12,854 bases of DNA, from positions 1 to 12,854 of the forward strand of contig PWWM01000163.1 of assembly GCA_003561495.1 (NCBI GenBank), in the 5' to 3' direction. Under the pieces are notes generated by a model. It worked only from the letters and a program-made list of their open reading frames with translations. It made no database searches and was not told the origin of the DNA. Position 1 is the stretch's first letter. Each line of letters opens with the position of its first letter. Positions 1 through 7,094 of the stretch are shown piece by piece. This DNA comes from Gammaproteobacteria bacterium. GTDB taxonomy: Bacteria; Pseudomonadota; Gammaproteobacteria; Xanthomonadales; Wenzhouxiangellaceae. A program made the translations under genes and the position numbers.

Positions 1-102
1 AACCATTCACAACCCCAGTCGAGGAGGCTGCATGAAGCCTTCAAACCCAAGCCCTGTCCGGAAAACACAAACCGGACAGATTATGTGCTACGAAACCGGA
101 CA
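1..102 (+). mobile_element. Possible right end of an insertion sequence (partial)
   Basis: The left edge looks like the tail of an insertion sequence whose body lies outside the window. In frame 3 the bases read PFTTPVEEAA and then a stop at 33-35, which could be the last codons of a transposase. About 67 bases later the CCGGACA box ending at 102 gives a terminus ending in CA. CCGGACA is also present at 72-78, and TGTCCGG inverted at 55-61. Insertion sequences with TG...CA ends and terminal sequences repeated inside the end are known, notably in the IS21 family, so the arrangement fits. The family, the exact boundary and the target duplication cannot be decided because the other end is not visible. 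The alternative is a plain cluster of protein-binding boxes. Confidence 0.35.
54..102. repeat. Three CCGGACA boxes, two direct and one inverted
   Basis: CTGTCCGG at 54-61 and CCGGACAG at 72-79 form a perfect 8-bp inverted repeat around a 10-base A-rich loop. The second arm belongs to AAACCGGACA (69-78), which recurs exactly at 93-102, 24 bases later. Both direct copies are followed by similar sequence (GATT and AATC). The repeats are directly visible. Reading them as transposase-binding sites of an IS end is inference; an operator for an unseen regulator is the alternative. Confidence 0.7.
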
Positions 103-121
103 AATCTATTTGTTGCCAACA

Positions 122-157
122 CGCCAACCGCACCTGGATTTCCTGGTGCGGTTGGCG
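122..157 (-). terminator. Strong hairpin after the DUF6351 gene
   Basis: CGCCAACCGCACC (122-134) and GGTGCGGTTGGCG (145-157) are perfect 13-base inverted repeats around a 10-base loop. The hairpin starts 18 bases past the stop codon of the minus-strand gene at 176-2527, the usual place for a terminator. Neither side has a good T-tract: the minus strand continues TGTTGGCAAC and the plus strand GGGGTTTC. It may therefore act as a weak or factor-assisted terminator or a 3'-end stabiliser. It may also shield the gene from transcription coming out of the putative IS. Confidence 0.6.
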
Positions 158-175
158 GGGTTTCAGTACGGAACT

Positions 176-2527
176 TTAGAGATCGGCCGGCCGCCCCGCA
201 TCGGGCTGGCTGTAATCACAAACTCCGTCGGGAAAGATCTGGTGCAACAGATCGACCTGTTCGGCAGTGAGAACATGGCCTCCATAGGTGCCGTCGGCCA
301 GGGCGGTATCGAGCGACTTGAGCTGACACTTGAACACATCGCCGGTAATGGGCCCACCGGCCTCGATTCGCGAGGTGGTAAACGTCGGGAACGCCTGCGT
401 GCAAGGCCCGGCCGAATCTTCATCAAGAATCCCGCTCCAGACATCGTCTCCGGCAGCAATCACGTTACCGACCTCATCGAAGCAGGCATCAACGGCCTCA
501 TCGGGACGATTGGCGACAAGACCAGCCTCGGGATTGTCGAGTATGTTGAGCATCCACTCGTCGATCACCTCCAGGGCCAGCAAGGTCATGTTCCACTGCC
601 CGATCTGGAACGGCGGATCACCAATGCCGGCGAACCAGACCAGGTGATGATCGGCCTGACCCATCTCATTGAGAATGCGCTGGCGGACAGCAAAGGACTG
701 GTGCGAGTTGTGCATATCGAGAATCGGCTCCAGCCAGTCACGAATGTCGAGCACGGGGATATCGATCTGCCCGCGAAATACCATGCCGCTTTCATAGAGT
801 GCACCAATTGCCTCGAGATTGCCCTCATGGCGCGGCGCGGGAGTGTTGCCATCGCTGAGCATCATGTTACGCCGGCTCCATGGATCGAAATTGTCCGGCG
901 TGGGATCACCCAGGAATGGAAAACCCTCCTGCACGGTCTCGGCCGAGGGCTTCCAGCCGCCGGCATGCCAGTTGAGATGAATGAACTGCTCGGCATCGAT
1001 GGCACCCTCGACAAAGGCGCGCAAGCCGTACTGCACGCCGACATTGTCAACCGCCCGCCGGGCGAAACCACCCTCATCGACCCCGTAGATGTTGCGCAGG
1101 TCATCCATATGGGTCCACTCGATTTCGAAGATGTCCGACAAAGGCTCCCAATGCTCGGCGTGACGGGCCTGGCCGAAATGCGGATTGAGCGCCAGCGGCG
1201 ACAGGCCGCGCCAGGCCGGGACGCACTCGGTCATGCCCGGTGCGGCGCCCAGGCCGAAAGCCAGCTGCGCGTCCCGAAAGGGATTGCCCAGTAGGTCAGT
1301 GGCGTTCAGCCCCACCAACCAGCTCCGGTTAGTGGTGGTCTGCCAGAACGGGTTGGCGCCATCGGTCACATCCATGTAGTGCTCGAGTAGTTCACAATCG
1401 CCGACATGAATGGTCTGGGTGACCATGTCGGGATAGGATCGCTGCGGAATGGCGGCATCAAGAAGTCCGGGGTGGTTCTGACCATAAACATATTGCTGAA
1501 TACCCCCACCGGAACCGCCCAGGCCAACGGTGTAGAGGGGTGCGCCGTAGCGCTTGACGAAGTGTTCCTTGGTCATCAGCGCAGTCTCGCCGCCGACCTG
1601 CAGGTTGTAATGCTCGCCGGTCCGATTACCGGTCGAATAGGCCACGGCATGACCCAGGCCCAATGCATCGGCATTCAGGGCATTTCCCTGCGACCAGCGT
1701 CCCTGGGTATGGCCGATACCGACCCCACCCTGGAACTGATAAAGCAGTCGGCCGTTCCAGCGGCTGGTATCCCAGTCGGGATTCTCGCCACCGATACTGG
1801 CCGGGTCGACCAGCATGGCGTAGCTGTAGATGAAACGGTTGATGGTGCCGCGCTCGAGTCGCACCACGAACTCCACTTCCTCGCCTTCGATGGTCATCGT
1901 AGTGGCCAGGTCTTCCGGAATGTCTCCGTTACCCGGCCAGTCGGCCCAACTGCCATCGGTGGTGCGATAGTGATAGGTCACAAACGAATCGATCGAGCAG
2001 TTGGTGCTGTAGCCAACCACTTCACCCTGCTCTCCGTAGACACGAAAACCCGGCGGTGAGCTACTATCCACATGCGGCTGAATACCGAATTCGGCCTGGA
2101 CCGAACAGACGAAGGGCTGCTGTTGTGGGCCGGAGAATATCGGACCGGTGATCGGATGATTGACCAGGGTGACCGCCCCACCGTTATCGAGAAAGAATCG
2201 ACCCTCGTGAAAGCGGAAGTGCCACACGCGCAGACTGTTCTCACCCGGATTCAGACCATCAATCAAACCCTCGACCTTATCACCCTGACGGCTTAATCCC
2301 GAGACGACCAGGTCGCCGTTGAGTAGCAACAGGCTGTTGAGATGGCCGGCAGGCAGATCGATTGCCACACGCACATCGCCACCACTGACCTGGCCCGGTT
2401 CGCTGGACAGGATACGAATGGTGCCGGACTCTTCAGCTACGGCCGACAGCGACAGGCTTGCCGCGAGCACCGCAGCGGCCAGGATCGACGCGATCCGCCC
2501 CACAGATATTTGGGCAATGAGGGTCAT
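176..2527 (-). CDS. Secreted DUF6351-family protein, probable alpha/beta-hydrolase-like enzyme
   Basis: This 783-residue protein begins with a Sec signal peptide: a polar start, a hydrophobic stretch at about 12-30 and likely cleavage after AVA at 29-31. The mature protein should be periplasmic or exported. I recognise the overall sequence as DUF6351-like, a family of large secreted proteins without a settled function. Residues 335-342 read GLGGSGGG and contain a GxSxG nucleophile elbow with Ser339 as candidate nucleophile. This is the main support for a serine-hydrolase fold; the catalytic acid and histidine are not assigned. Eight cysteines (141, 177, 378, 435, 682, 709, 734, 770) would suit disulfides outside the cytoplasm. 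The ATG is supported by AAGGAG eight bases upstream. The gene stands alone, divergent from uvrA, with its own promoter and a downstream hairpin. Family call fairly confident, substrate unknown. Confidence 0.8.
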   Translation of the reverse strand: MTLIAQISVGRIASILAAAVLAASLSLSAVAEESGTIRILSSEPGQVSGGDVRVAIDLPAGHLNSLLLLNGDLVVSGLSRQGDKVEGLIDGLNPGENSLRVWHFRFHEGRFFLDNGGAVTLVNHPITGPIFSGPQQQPFVCSVQAEFGIQPHVDSSSPPGFRVYGEQGEVVGYSTNCSIDSFVTYHYRTTDGSWADWPGNGDIPEDLATTMTIEGEEVEFVVRLERGTINRFIYSYAMLVDPASIGGENPDWDTSRWNGRLLYQFQGGVGIGHTQGRWSQGNALNADALGLGHAVAYSTGNRTGEHYNLQVGGETALMTKEHFVKRYGAPLYTVGLGGSGGGIQQYVYGQNHPGLLDAAIPQRSYPDMVTQTIHVGDCELLEHYMDVTDGANPFWQTTTNRSWLVGLNATDLLGNPFRDAQLAFGLGAAPGMTECVPAWRGLSPLALNPHFGQARHAEHWEPLSDIFEIEWTHMDDLRNIYGVDEGGFARRAVDNVGVQYGLRAFVEGAIDAEQFIHLNWHAGGWKPSAETVQEGFPFLGDPTPDNFDPWSRRNMMLSDGNTPAPRHEGNLEAIGALYESGMVFRGQIDIPVLDIRDWLEPILDMHNSHQSFAVRQRILNEMGQADHHLVWFAGIGDPPFQIGQWNMTLLALEVIDEWMLNILDNPEAGLVANRPDEAVDACFDEVGNVIAAGDDVWSGILDEDSAGPCTQAFPTFTTSRIEAGGPITGDVFKCQLKSLDTALADGTYGGHVLTAEQVDLLHQIFPDGVCDYSQPDAGRPADL

Positions 2528-2619
2528 GATGATTCTCCTTTTTGGTTTTTGGATCTCCCCGAAAAAGCTCAGGCCACGGACGAAAACCGAGGGACCTGGC
2601 TACTGAAACCGCAGTTGGG

Positions 2620-2649
2620 AAAATACAACGGCTGATCTGCCGTGGTCAA
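2620..2649 (-). promoter_or_regulatory. Sigma-70 promoter for the DUF6351 gene
   Basis: Read on the minus strand, TTGACC (2649-2644) and TATTTT (2625-2620) are separated by 18 bases. This predicts a start near 2613 and a leader of about 85 bases before the ATG at 2527. The -35 matches the consensus in five of six positions and the -10 in four. It lies back to back with the uvrA promoter, about 37 bases away. Confidence 0.5.
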
Positions 2650-2685
2650 ATCCTGAGGAGTCTCTGAACGAAATCTCCAATTACT

Positions 2686-2715
2686 TTGCACCACGTTCAC
2701 GCCGCGGACTATAGT
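2686..2715 (+). promoter_or_regulatory. Sigma-70 promoter for uvrA
   Basis: TTGCAC (2686-2691) and TATAGT (2710-2715) are separated by 18 bases, a good sigma-70 pair. Transcription would start near 2722, about 24 bases before the uvrA ATG. I searched by eye for an Escherichia-type LexA box (CTG-N10-CAG) from about 2630 to 2745 and found none. Confidence 0.55.
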
Positions 2716-2745
2716 TGTAGGCTTGACCTGAACACATCCACCGGC

Positions 2746-5628
2746 ATGAAAGCCATCTCCGTCCGCGGCGCCCGTACCCACAACCTGAAAAATATCGACC
2801 TGGATCTGCCGCGTGACAAGCTGATCGTGTTGACCGGCCTGTCCGGCTCGGGAAAATCCTCACTGGCCTTTGACACCATTTATGCCGAGGGCCAGCGGCG
2901 CTACGTGGAATCACTGTCGGCCTACGCCCGCCAGTTCCTGTCGATGATGGAAAAGCCCGACGTCGACCATATCGAGGGCCTGTCGCCGGCCATTTCCATC
3001 GAGCAGAAGGCAGCCAGCCACAATCCACGCTCGACGGTCGGCACGGTCACGGAAATCCATGATTATCTGCGCCTGATGTTTGCCCGCATTGGCACGCCGC
3101 GCTGTCCGGACCACGATGAGCCGCTGGATGCCCAGACGGTCTCGCAAATGGTCGACACTGTGCTCTCGCAACCGGTCGGCAGCAAATGGATGCTTCTTGC
3201 TCCGGTCGTGCGCAATCGCAAAGGAGAGCACGTGCAGTTACTCGAGGACCTGCGCGCCCAAGGCTTTGTGCGAGCCCGGGTCAACGGGCGGGTCATCGAC
3301 CTGGATGACGATCTTCCCAAGCTGGAATTGCGCAAGAAGCATTCCATCGAGGCGGTGGTCGACCGCTTTCGCATTCGACCGGATGAAGCTGCCGAATCTG
3401 CTACCGGGCTGGCCCAGCGTCTGGCCGAAAGCCTTGAGACCGCACTGAGGTTGGCCGATGGGGTGGCAGTCGCAGCTCCCATGCCGGGCAATGACGACGA
3501 GGTGGCCGCCGAGATCCTGTTCTCGGCCCGGTTTGCCTGCCCGGTTTGTGATTACAGCCTGTCCGAACTCGAACCCCGGATGTTCTCGTTCAACAATCCC
3601 AACGGCGCTTGCGAAGCCTGCGACGGCCTGGGTGTGACTCGCTTCTTCGACCCGGACCGGGTCGTGGCCAATCGCGAGCTGTCTTTGGCCGGTGGTGCGA
3701 TCAGGGGCTGGGACCGCCGCAACGCCTATTACTTTCAACTTATCCAGTCGCTGGCGCGACATTTCGAGTTTGATATCGAAACCCCATTCGGCCAGTTGCC
3801 GGAAAACATTCGCAAGGTGGTGCTGCACGGCAGCGGCGATGAAAAAATCGCCTTTCGCTATCTATCCGATCGCGGCAGCCAGACGCGCAAGCATCCGTTC
3901 GTGGGCATCATCCCCAATCTCGAAAAACGCTACCGCGAAACCGATTCCCGGATCGTGCGCGAAGAGTTATCGCGCTATATCTCCACCCAGCCCTGCCCAA
4001 GCTGCAAGGGTCAGCGACTCAACCGCGCCGCCCGCCACGTGACCATCTCCGGGCACAATCTGCCAACCATTTCAAGCTGGTCGGTCGAGCGTTGCCTGGA
4101 CTTTTTCCGGGAGCTCAAGCTGGAAGGCTGGCGAGGTGAAATCGCCGACAAGATCCTCAAGGAGGTGCGTGAACGCTTGCATTTCCTGGTCAATGTCGGT
4201 CTGGACTACCTGACCCTGGACCGCCAGGCCGACACCCTGTCCGGCGGCGAAGCCCAGCGCATTCGCCTGGCCAGCCAGATCGGCGCCGGACTGGTCGGAG
4301 TGATGTACGTGCTCGATGAACCCTCGATCGGTCTGCATCAGCGCGACAACACCCGTCTGCTCGAGACCCTGACCCGCCTGCGCGACCTGGGCAACACGGT
4401 GATCGTGGTCGAGCATGACGAAGATGCCATCCGCACCGCCGATCACGTGGTCGACATTGGACCCGGACCCGGAGTGCACGGTGGTGAAATCGTGTTTTCC
4501 GGCTCGCCCGCCGACCTGGTGAAATGCTCCACCTCATTGACCGGGGATTACCTGGCTGGACGTCAAGCCATTGCCACACCGGACAAGCGCCACAAGCCCA
4601 ACCGCAAACGTCTATTCAAACTCGAAGGCGCGACCGGCAACAACCTGCGTGAAGTTGACCTGGAGCTGCCGGCCGGGCTGTTCGTGTGCGTGACCGGCGT
4701 TTCGGGCTCCGGCAAATCCACTCTGATCAACGACACCCTGTATCACCTCCTGGCCCGGGAGCTGAACAATGCCTCGCTCAATCCGTCCCCATTCAAGGGC
4801 TTTTCCGGCCTGGACCTTTTCGACAAGGTGGTCGATATCGACCAGAGCCCGATCGGGCGCACACCACGCTCCAATCCAGCCACCTACACCGGACTCTTCA
4901 CACCCATTCGGGAGCTTTTCGCCGGCACCCAGGAGGCCCGCGCACGTGGCTACAAGCCGGGTCGATTTTCCTTCAATGTCAAGGGTGGACGCTGCGAAGC
5001 CTGTCAGGGTGATGGCCTGATCCGGGTCGAGATGCACTTTCTGCCCGACATCTTCGTGCCCTGCGACCTGTGCGGTGGCAAGCGCTATAACCGCGAAACC
5101 CTGACCGTCACCTACAAGGGCAAGAGCATTCACGAAGTACTGGAGATGACCGTCGAAGATGCGCTGGAGTTCTTCGAACCAGTCCCGGCCGTGGCCAGAA
5201 AGCTGCAAACCATGATGGACGTGGGCTTGAGTTATATCCAGCTCGGCCAGAGCGCAACAACCCTTTCCGGCGGTGAGGCGCAACGCATCAAACTCTCCCG
5301 CGAGCTGTCCAAGCGCGACACCGGCAACACCCTTTATATCCTGGATGAACCGACCACCGGCTTGCATTTCCACGACATCAAGCACTTGCTCGAGGTCCTG
5401 CACCGACTCAGAGACCATGGCAATACCGTGGTGGTCATCGAACACAACCTGGACGTCATCAAGACCGCTGACTGGATCATTGATTTGGGTCCCGAAGGCG
5501 GCGACGGCGGCGGCCGGATCATCGCCCAGGGCAGTCCCGAGGATGTGGCGAAGACGCCGGGTTCATGGACCGGCGAGTACCTGGCGCCACTGCTGAACGT
5601 GCGACGCAAGCGGAAGAGGACGGCGTAA
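2746..5628 (+). CDS. uvrA: Excinuclease ABC subunit UvrA
   Basis: UvrA is the damage-recognition ATPase of nucleotide excision repair. As a dimer it works with UvrB, loads it at bulky lesions and then leaves. The 960-residue protein carries both ABC modules. Module one has Walker A GLSGSGKSS at 31-39, signature LSGGEAQ at 498-504 and Walker B VMYVLDEP at 519-526. Module two has Walker A GVSGSGKST at 651-659, signature at 840-846 and Walker B TLYILDEP at 862-869. Zinc cysteines are complete: C265, C268, C289 and C292; then C750, C753, C773 and C776. A further CPSC lies at 417-420. Length is close to the usual 940 or so. I start at ATG 2746 because family members begin right before the GARxHNLKN motif; an in-frame TTG at 2686 is part of the promoter -35. 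There is no strong Shine-Dalgarno. It stands alone and converges on the next gene. Confidence 0.97.
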   Translation: MKAISVRGARTHNLKNIDLDLPRDKLIVLTGLSGSGKSSLAFDTIYAEGQRRYVESLSAYARQFLSMMEKPDVDHIEGLSPAISIEQKAASHNPRSTVGTVTEIHDYLRLMFARIGTPRCPDHDEPLDAQTVSQMVDTVLSQPVGSKWMLLAPVVRNRKGEHVQLLEDLRAQGFVRARVNGRVIDLDDDLPKLELRKKHSIEAVVDRFRIRPDEAAESATGLAQRLAESLETALRLADGVAVAAPMPGNDDEVAAEILFSARFACPVCDYSLSELEPRMFSFNNPNGACEACDGLGVTRFFDPDRVVANRELSLAGGAIRGWDRRNAYYFQLIQSLARHFEFDIETPFGQLPENIRKVVLHGSGDEKIAFRYLSDRGSQTRKHPFVGIIPNLEKRYRETDSRIVREELSRYISTQPCPSCKGQRLNRAARHVTISGHNLPTISSWSVERCLDFFRELKLEGWRGEIADKILKEVRERLHFLVNVGLDYLTLDRQADTLSGGEAQRIRLASQIGAGLVGVMYVLDEPSIGLHQRDNTRLLETLTRLRDLGNTVIVVEHDEDAIRTADHVVDIGPGPGVHGGEIVFSGSPADLVKCSTSLTGDYLAGRQAIATPDKRHKPNRKRLFKLEGATGNNLREVDLELPAGLFVCVTGVSGSGKSTLINDTLYHLLARELNNASLNPSPFKGFSGLDLFDKVVDIDQSPIGRTPRSNPATYTGLFTPIRELFAGTQEARARGYKPGRFSFNVKGGRCEACQGDGLIRVEMHFLPDIFVPCDLCGGKRYNRETLTVTYKGKSIHEVLEMTVEDALEFFEPVPAVARKLQTMMDVGLSYIQLGQSATTLSGGEAQRIKLSRELSKRDTGNTLYILDEPTTGLHFHDIKHLLEVLHRLRDHGNTVVVIEHNLDVIKTADWIIDLGPEGGDGGGRIIAQGSPEDVAKTPGSWTGEYLAPLLNVRRKRKRTA

Positions 5629-5633
5629 CCAGC

Positions 5634-6227
5634 CTAACCGCCTTTCCCGTAGCGCGACACGTACCACTGCAATGCCACCCAGTCGTACAGGAAATGCACC
5701 AGCATCGGTACCAGCAGGTTGCCGGTCCACTGGTAGAGCAGGCCCAGATAAAAGCCGATGATTGTGGTGACGATGAAATAGCTGCGAGTCATGGCGTGGA
5801 CCAGGCCGAACAGCAGCGAGGCAATGATCAGTCCACCCCAGGGACCCAGCAGGTTTTCCAGGCCGGCCTGGATGACACCGCGAAACAACAATTCCTCGCC
5901 GATCCCGGCCGCCAGCGCCACCAGCATGATGCCGCCTCTGGATACGCCACGAAACAGTGGGACGACCTTGTCCCGAACAAACTCATGCAGGTCGCGAGCC
6001 CAGCCATTTCCGGCGTTGCCGAACAACCACAGCCCAAGCAACAAGGGCAATGTCGCGACAAGTCCTGCCGACCAGCCATCCAGGCCAAAATCCAGATCCA
6101 GCCAGGGGGACAACCCGAACAGCAGGGCCAGCAAGATCGCAATCACGCCCAGGCCGGCTTCAAAGGCGAGAATGAATGCCAACCCCGGTGTGGGTGGGCC
6201 ACTGGTGTTCGGGTCAGGCCGTGTCAC
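5634..6227 (-). CDS. CPBP family intramembrane glutamic endopeptidase
   Basis: This is a 197-residue integral membrane protein of the CPBP (Abi/CAAX-protease, Rce1-like) family. The three family motifs are intact: EELLFR at 111-116 (EExxxR), FGLVH at 140-144 (FxxxH) and HFLYD at 178-182 (HxxxD). These residues form the active site within the membrane. Hydrophobic segments appear at about 16-38, 54-70, 98-110, 130-145, 151-166 and 170-180. Bacterial members process or protect against peptides or act on prenylated-type substrates; nothing here shows which. The start is GTG at 6227, without a clear Shine-Dalgarno. A TTG at 6182 (codon 16) is a possible later start. The stop lies 5 bases from the uvrA stop, in convergent orientation, so the genes do not form an operon. 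Confidence 0.88.
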   Translation of the reverse strand: MTRPDPNTSGPPTPGLAFILAFEAGLGVIAILLALLFGLSPWLDLDFGLDGWSAGLVATLPLLLGLWLFGNAGNGWARDLHEFVRDKVVPLFRGVSRGGIMLVALAAGIGEELLFRGVIQAGLENLLGPWGGLIIASLLFGLVHAMTRSYFIVTTIIGFYLGLLYQWTGNLLVPMLVHFLYDWVALQWYVSRYGKGG

Positions 6228-6240
6228 GAGAGAGTTTCGC

Positions 6241-6247
6241 TATGATA
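6241..6247. promoter_or_regulatory. Possible shared -10 element between divergent genes
   Basis: The heptamer TATGATA gives TATGAT on the plus strand and TATCAT on the minus strand, so it could serve as -10 for both the thioesterase and the CPBP gene. It lies 32 bases before the thioesterase ATG and only 14 bases before the CPBP GTG. No convincing -35 is visible on either side. The minus-strand use would need a near-leaderless message or the later TTG start. Confidence 0.3.
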
Positions 6248-6278
6248 GTCACCACACCAAGATCTGGCGCCGTTCCTC

Positions 6279-6689
6279 ATGTCCGAGTTTCGCATCAAAA
6301 TGTCCGTTCGCTGGGGGGATCTGGATGGATTCAACCATGTCAGCAATGTCACCTTCCTGCGTTACCTTGAGGAGTGCCGGGCTCGATGGATGGAGTCTGT
6401 GCCCAGTCACTGGCAGGATGGTGAGAGCGGCCCAGTGGTGGCCAACATCACCATCAATTACCGGCGCCCCATCACCTGGCCGGCGGAAATCGAAGCCGGC
6501 CTGCGGCCACTTTCGCCCGGACGTTCAAGTATCAAGCTTGAGCACGAGATTCGCGCAGCATCCGGAAAAACCGAAAAACCGGGGGAATTATACGCCGACG
6601 CGACAACGACCCTGGTCTGGATTGACAAGAAAACGGGAGAGTCTGTCCCCCTGCCGACCTGCATTCGCAGCCTGGCCAGCGCCGAATAG
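6279..6689 (+). CDS. Acyl-CoA thioesterase, hot-dog fold (4HBT/YbgC-FadM type)
   Basis: The 136-residue protein matches single-domain hot-dog thioesterases that hydrolyse acyl-CoA to free acid and CoA in the cytoplasm. The N-terminal signature is clear: RWGDLDGFNHVSN at 11-23, where Asp16 corresponds to the catalytic Asp of 4-hydroxybenzoyl-CoA thioesterases, followed by the aromatic YLEECR helix. The length is typical of the family. The substrate is not readable. FadM-like long-chain and YbgC-like short-chain enzymes share this signature. The ATG at 6279 opens the frame right before the conserved core; the Shine-Dalgarno is weak. The gene is monocistronic. It lies divergent from the CPBP protease and runs into the PilZ gene with a single base between the two stops. 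Confidence 0.88.
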   Translation: MSEFRIKMSVRWGDLDGFNHVSNVTFLRYLEECRARWMESVPSHWQDGESGPVVANITINYRRPITWPAEIEAGLRPLSPGRSSIKLEHEIRAASGKTEKPGELYADATTTLVWIDKKTGESVPLPTCIRSLASAE

Positions 6690-6697
6690 ATTATTCG
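6683..6697. repeat. Small hairpin spanning two convergent stop codons
   Basis: CGAATA (6683-6688) and TATTCG (6692-6697) pair perfectly around a 3-base loop. The hairpin covers the TAG stop of the thioesterase and the TAA stop of the PilZ gene. It is short and AT-rich and has no T-tract, so terminator function is doubtful. Confidence 0.3.
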
Positions 6698-7005
6698 AGG
6701 TAATGCAAACCCATGCGTGACACCCCCTGATCCAACGGCTTGATCCAGCGCACTTCGGCGAGCACAATCCCCAACCGGGCCACCTTGACCAGACAACGAT
6801 CACCTTCCTTGATGCGGTCTTGCAGTTGACGATCCAGAGCGACAAGCCCACAGCCGGCACGTGACTCCTCCATGACCAGCCCGGCAATTTCGGGGTTGAA
6901 TTCGTTTTCATCAACCATCGCATCGCTACACTGGATCAGACCGATTTCCCACTCATCAGGCGGAAAGCGCAGATAGCTTCGTTGCTCGTTGTGCTGATCA
7001 GTCAT
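6691..7005 (-). CDS. PilZ domain protein, probable c-di-GMP receptor
   Basis: The 104-residue protein is a stand-alone PilZ domain. PilZ domains bind cyclic di-GMP through an RxxxR motif and a D/NxSxxG motif. Here RSYLR at 9-13 provides RxxxR, and EESRAG at 46-51 provides the second motif with Glu in place of Asp/Asn. The rest (HYLE at the end, VRW near 85-87) fits the closing strands of the barrel. The Glu substitution may change affinity but the arginines and Ser48 are kept. No transmembrane segment or signal is present, so it acts in the cytoplasm; its partner is unknown. The ATG has GGAGG eight bases upstream and its own promoter. The enoyl-CoA isomerase ends 89 bases upstream on the same strand, so read-through is possible. 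Confidence 0.82.
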   Translation of the reverse strand: MTDQHNEQRSYLRFPPDEWEIGLIQCSDAMVDENEFNPEIAGLVMEESRAGCGLVALDRQLQDRIKEGDRCLVKVARLGIVLAEVRWIKPLDQGVSRMGLHYLE

Positions 7006-7050
7006 GCTGGCAACCTCCGGGACACCCGTCCACTGGGTGAATTCGCGACA

Positions 7051-7079
7051 AGCATATAAGTTTTTCCCACTTCAGGCAA
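7051..7079 (-). promoter_or_regulatory. Promoter for the PilZ gene
   Basis: Read on the minus strand, TTGCCT (7079-7074) and TATGCT (7056-7051) have the ideal 17-base spacing. Each matches the sigma-70 consensus in four of six positions. The start would fall near 7044. The leader then carries a small CACCC/GGGTG hairpin (7023-7039) before the GGAGG ribosome site. Confidence 0.4.
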
Positions 7080-7094
7080 TTTCCTTCGGACTGG

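Noticed and set aside
32..1294. 420-codon open frame antisense to the DUF6351 gene, with a GAGGAGG before its ATG
   Set aside because: It mirrors the codon pattern of the minus-strand gene, has no recognisable domain and its first codons run through the CCGGACA repeats. Long antisense frames are common in GC-rich DNA.
4612..5445. 277-codon frame antisense to uvrA
   Set aside because: Fully inside a certain uvrA gene, no domain and no ribosome site that I can see.
5620..5645. GGCG/CGCC pairing and repeated TAACC between the uvrA and CPBP stops
   Set aside because: The stem is only four base pairs and lacks a T-tract, too weak to call a terminator.
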